Positions 60,465 through 64,000 of a stretch of 64,000 nucleotides of DNA are shown here, in pieces. The position numbers and the translations under genes are program-made. The stretch comes from Enoplosus armatus. Taxonomy: Eukaryota > Chordata > Actinopteri > Centrarchiformes > Enoplosidae. Below the pieces are notes generated by a model. It was not told the DNA's origin, made no database searches, and saw only the letters and a program-made list of their open reading frames with translations. The stretch lies in contig NC_092190.1 in the NCBI RefSeq assembly GCF_043641665.1, forward strand, positions 8,570,548-8,634,547, in the 5' to 3' direction. The first letter of the stretch is position 1, and each line of letters starts with the position of its first letter.

Positions 60465-62476
60465 TTTATTAAACAATTTTTATTTAGAAAAAACAACATG
60501 GACAATAATAACAAACGTGAAAAATTAAGACATAAAATCTTTTGTTACAACGACAATATTAGCACCATGGTTAAAAGGAGAAGTATACATTTATTTCCCT
60601 TTAAAAGTTGTCATACTTTATGTCCTTGTCATTGCATGTAGGTCATCAGCAGATAAAATAATAAATTATTGACACTGTAACTGTTGTTATGAATGGTACA
60701 ACATTCAGTACTTGCTTTGAGTCCATCAATTGTGATACAAATGTCTTTTGTATTCCCAGTAAACCTGGCAGCAAGACATAATAAATGTAGTACACCAAGG
60801 ATTATGTGGAACTTCCTTTTTTTGTCACTTCTAAACACATCACACCAGAGGGACTGAATAACAACCAAGTCCCACTGTTAAAGTGTTTCATTTCAAAACA
60901 ACAATCCATTATTTGTTTTCTAAATATGACACCCTTTCATGTACAATTATACTGCCATTACCACAAAAAAATGGATTAGGCTTACAAAACAGTTACAGAA
61001 TATAATCAGTTGAATTTTAAATAAAAAACAATAAGAAAGAATACATTTGAATTTATTTCTGAAATGATTTTGATTTGCTTTGAAAAGATCAGATCCTCAG
61101 AGAGATTTGTTTGACTTTCCTTCCAATGGCAGGATTGACTGGAACACTGCTTAATGACTGTTGAGTATTATATTGTAGTTACAACTGTGCAACTTTACAT
61201 GTTCACAGGCAGGGTGTGTGCTTTCTGATATTTATCATGTGGCACTTACACCTGTTTAATGCTGTGGTTAGTGACACATAGATGCTGTATAGAGTGGATA
61301 TCTTGGTATATTATGGTGTAATGTTTAATAGAGTATATGGAGTGGTTTTTACAGCTCAAGTCGGTATGATGTGTTTGTTTGACCTTTTCATTTTTGCACA
61401 ATTCTTTTTTCTTTACAGCACTACACCCATGAAGCTATACGCAAACATTAAAACATAAAATTAATATTACATTCTTACTCTGTGAATTTCACTCATAGGA
61501 GTAATTGTCAGTCAGCAACATATATCATGCATGTGATTATTTAATTGTGACCATCTAATTATTTTGTGCTCCTACAAGTAAGTACATTAATTTCCATTAA
61601 TAGTTCACCACCAATACCAGTTGTCCCCAGTATATGTAAGGCCTTCACACACCTGAAGTGAATTAATTTAGGTTGCTCCAACACAGTATTTTACATATAA
61701 AATTTGATTCACTGAAAATAAGAATTAGATTTCATACAATTAAGCTTTTCCCAAAACTCAGTCATCTGCAGGTTACATGACCAGAAATGTGTTTACCTCT
61801 AAAACATGTACAAACTGGTGTAATGCAAACCTTTTAATGTGTTGTCATTAGGTTACATGCTTGCCATTATCAATAGAGAGACAAAAAACATATTTATACG
61901 CATGCAAAAATATACATTTCCTACCAAAATGAATATGCCTTCATGCTTTCTTCTGTATTTCACATTCTTCGCCACATGGGGTAGCTGCCAGTTTTGAAGA
62001 GGTGCAGGAACAAATTTGACACTGCACGTTTGTTTGATCTTCTTTTGCATACACTTCACATGTTCCCTTCATATGTTTGTACCTAATAACAAATTGCACT
62101 CTTATGGTTTTTTAGCACTCTACTGTATGAAAATACATCTGCTGCCATCTTTGAAGTGTTCTTTGAATGCCTTTTTATACATTATTTTATATCTTCAAAG
62201 CTGTCAAAGAAAACATCTTTGCTGTCCCAATTACATGGCTATAAAGATTTTCAGAATAAAATCTGCTTTATGTACATACCATCATACTTCAGATTTTCTT
62301 CAAGATATTTTTTCTTGTCCTCTCATCTCTGATCTACTGACAAGATTAATACTTTGTTGATTTTCATTAAAAATACTGCTCAGTCTAAGGTGATTTATGA
62401 TCATGTTTTATATTATACAAAAACATGCTCCCACTTTGTTCTCACTGAAGCTTCTCCCTCCCTGCAGTTTGTGGTT
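60465..62476 (-). other. col8a1: col8a1 3' UTR and downstream signals
   Basis: AT-rich, gene-free sequence after the stop. Minus-strand AATAAA signals occur at 61052-61057, 60590-60595, 60479-60484 and 60465-60470, so the 3' UTR could be 1.4-2.0 kb. A long 3' UTR is normal for this gene. Which signal is used cannot be told. Confidence 0.45.
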
Positions 62477-64000
62477 TTACATTGGATACAACAAATACCC
62501 GGAAAAGGAGGAGTGTACATACTGCCCAGCATAAAGTCCTGCAGCCTGATCTGAGGGCAGCTGAATGTACACAGTGTCCCCAGGTTGTAGAGGTAATACT
62601 GCACTCCCTGATGCTTGATCTAGGAAACCCTTCTTGTATTCGTCATATGTATACATCACTGGCTCATTGTTCCTCATCAAAGCCACCCACACATTAGCTC
62701 CTTTGCAGTGAATGTGGTAGGCAAAATAATAAATGCCAGGCATGTCGCAGGTGAAAATTCCTGTCTGGGGGTTGTAGTTTTGGCGACCATTGTACAAGAG
62801 CTTGTCAAAGATGACTGGAGTGCCCACAGGTGGAAAGGGAGTTGTTGCTACGGCTGTGAATGCTGGCATTTCCAACCCACTGGCACCCATTACTTCTGCC
62901 CCATTGCCTCCATACTTGCCCTTCTTACCATAACTACCAGCCTTAACACCATCTAGACCAGGGCCCATCTCAGAGAGCACTCCAGCCATGTCGGGAGACA
63001 GACCAGGTGTTCCAGGTGAGCCTGGTGGTCCAGGAGGGCCAGCCTGACCTGGTTGTCCTGGGGGTCCGGAAAGGCCCTCTTTCCCTGGGGGTCCTATGGG
63101 ACCAATAGGACCTGGACTCCCCTCGCCTACAATGCCTGGTGGACCAGGTGGACCACTATCTCCTTTTGGCCCTGGAAGACCAGGAGGCCCAAATGGTCCT
63201 GCTGCACCATCCATTCCAGGGATTCCTTTAGGACCTTGAGGTCCCACTTCACCAGGTAATCCACCTTGTCCTTTTGGCCCGGGAAGTCCTGGTGGACCAG
63301 GGGTACCAGGTAGACCTTTATGCCCACTGTCTCCTTTGGCACCACTGGGTCCTGGTGGACCTCTTGGTCCTGGCTCTCCATGCTCTCCAGGCAGACCATC
63401 TTTACCAGGTATGCCAGAAGGACCAGGCTCTCCCTGGGCTCCATCAAGCCCTTTAGGTCCTCCTTCTCCACATTCTCCTTTAGGACCAGGTGCACCTAAA
63501 CCTCCTGGGGGTCCCATAGGGCCTGAAGGACCAGGTGGACCATTAGATCCAGGGGGTCCAAGCATACCAGGTAGTCCTCCATGGCCCTTATCTCCTTTTG
63601 GTCCAGGAGGTCCAGGTGGCCCACCCATACCTTTGTCACCCTTTGGTCCTAGGAGTCCTGGTTTGCCAAATCCAGGCAGACCTGGCTTTCCTGGCAAACC
63701 TGGTGGTCCTGGGTGACCTTTCCCACCTGGCATGCCTGGCTGTCCTGGAAGGCCATTTTGACCTGGCTTTCCTTGACCGGGTACACCTGGTGGGCCAGGC
63801 TGTCCTCCTTCCCCAGGTTGCCCAGCTGGTCCTTGCTCTCCAGGATGTCCTTTCTCTCCTGGTGGTCCTTGTGGGCCTGGTGCCCCATTCAACCCAGGTT
63901 TTCCAAAACCAGGCAGCCCTCTTGGGCCAGCTGGTCCTGGGGGCCCTGGTAGCCCTTTGTGACCAGGTTGTCCTGGCTGGCCCATCCCTTTGTCTCCTTT
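62477..64000 (-). CDS. col8a1: Collagen VIII alpha 1, 3' part (5' end outside window)
   Basis: Short-chain, network-forming collagen of basement membranes such as Descemet's membrane and vessel wall. 507 codons plus TAA (62477-62479) are visible, uninterrupted, as expected from the large last exon of this gene. The frame stays open to the window edge (KGDKG before 63986). It has a Gly-X-Y triple helix with short imperfections (PGFGKPG, PGQGKPG, GEGSPG), then an NC1/C1q-like domain: [34 protein letters not shown], and [19 protein letters not shown]. The end [12 protein letters not shown] separates it from COL8A2 and COL10A1, which end differently. Homotrimers or heterotrimers with COL8A2 are known for the family. 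Confidence 0.96.
   Translation of the reverse strand, partial: KGDKGMGQPGQPGHKGLPGPPGPAGPRGLPGFGKPGLNGAPGPQGPPGEKGHPGEQGPAGQPGEGGQPGPPGVPGQGKPGQNGLPGQPGMPGGKGHPGPPGLPGKPGLPGFGKPGLLGPKGDKGMGGPPGPPGPKGDKGHGGLPGMLGPPGSNGPPGPSGPMGPPGGLGAPGPKGECGEGGPKGLDGAQGEPGPSGIPGKDGLPGEHGEPGPRGPPGPSGAKGDSGHKGLPGTPGPPGLPGPKGQGGLPGEVGPQGPKGIPGMDGAAGPFGPPGLPGPKGDSGPPGPPGIVGEGSPGPIGPIGPPGKEGLSGPPGQPGQAGPPGPPGSPGTPGLSPDMAGVLSEMGPGLDGVKAGSYGKKGKYGGNGAEVMGASGLEMPAFTAVATTPFPPVGTPVIFDKLLYNGRQNYNPQTGIFTCDMPGIYYFAYHIHCKGANVWVALMRNNEPVMYTYDEYKKGFLDQASGSAVLPLQPGDTVYIQLPSDQAAGLYAGQYVHSSFSGYLLYPM

Noticed and set aside
63053..63952. Plus-strand frames opposite col8a1
   Set aside because: Gly-Pro codons read in reverse are stop-poor. 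These frames mirror the collagen repeat and have no independent support.

Overview
This window is nuclear DNA of a ray-finned fish, very probably a percomorph. The evidence is GT-AG split vertebrate genes, long AT-rich introns, CA microsatellites, and several dispersed repeats that I know as abundant in percomorph genomes. Four protein-coding genes can be supported. All were read by joining exons by hand at splice junctions whose phases agree from end to end. No bacterial operon, CRISPR array, RNA gene or viral gene was recognised.

Layout. Positions 1-16005 are intergenic and repeat-rich, upstream of the first gene. Positions 16006-42217 (+) hold abi3bp (target of Nesh-SH3, TARSH), a secreted matrix protein in 23 coding exons and 1335 codons. 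Its most unusual part is one 1662-base exon coding a Gln/Pro-rich tract. Positions 44813-55346 (-) hold tfg (TRK-fused gene), 7 coding exons and 410 codons, with a non-coding first exon near 57.1-57.2 kb. Positions 58047-58696 (-) hold jagn1 (Jagunal homolog 1), 2 coding exons and 183 codons, with a GC-AG intron. Positions 62477-64000 (-) hold the 3' part of col8a1 (collagen VIII alpha 1): collagen repeat plus C1q-like domain. The 5' end of col8a1 lies beyond the window.

abi3bp and tfg lie tail to tail, with about 0.7 kb between their likely poly(A) sites. tfg, jagn1 and col8a1 follow in tandem on the minus strand. In human, TFG, ABI3BP and COL8A1 are near one another on 3q12, so most of this order is conserved. 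jagn1 between tfg and col8a1 is not the human arrangement, since human JAGN1 is on 3p25. Functionally, abi3bp and col8a1 encode extracellular matrix proteins, while tfg and jagn1 act in the early secretory pathway (ER exit and ER membrane). That is a thematic likeness only, not an operon.

Mobile DNA is the other clear content. There is a 450-bp piggyBac-like MITE flanked by TTAA and nested in an older repeat, a 426-bp hAT-like MITE with a perfect 8-bp target duplication in an abi3bp intron, a terminal-inverted-repeat element carrying a perfect 18-bp hairpin in another intron, several copies of one percomorph dispersed repeat, LINE-type 3' tails, a Phe/Val-codon-like minisatellite, and homopolymer runs. 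I did not find a novel biological system here. The best leads are the giant abi3bp exon and the non-canonical jagn1 splice site.
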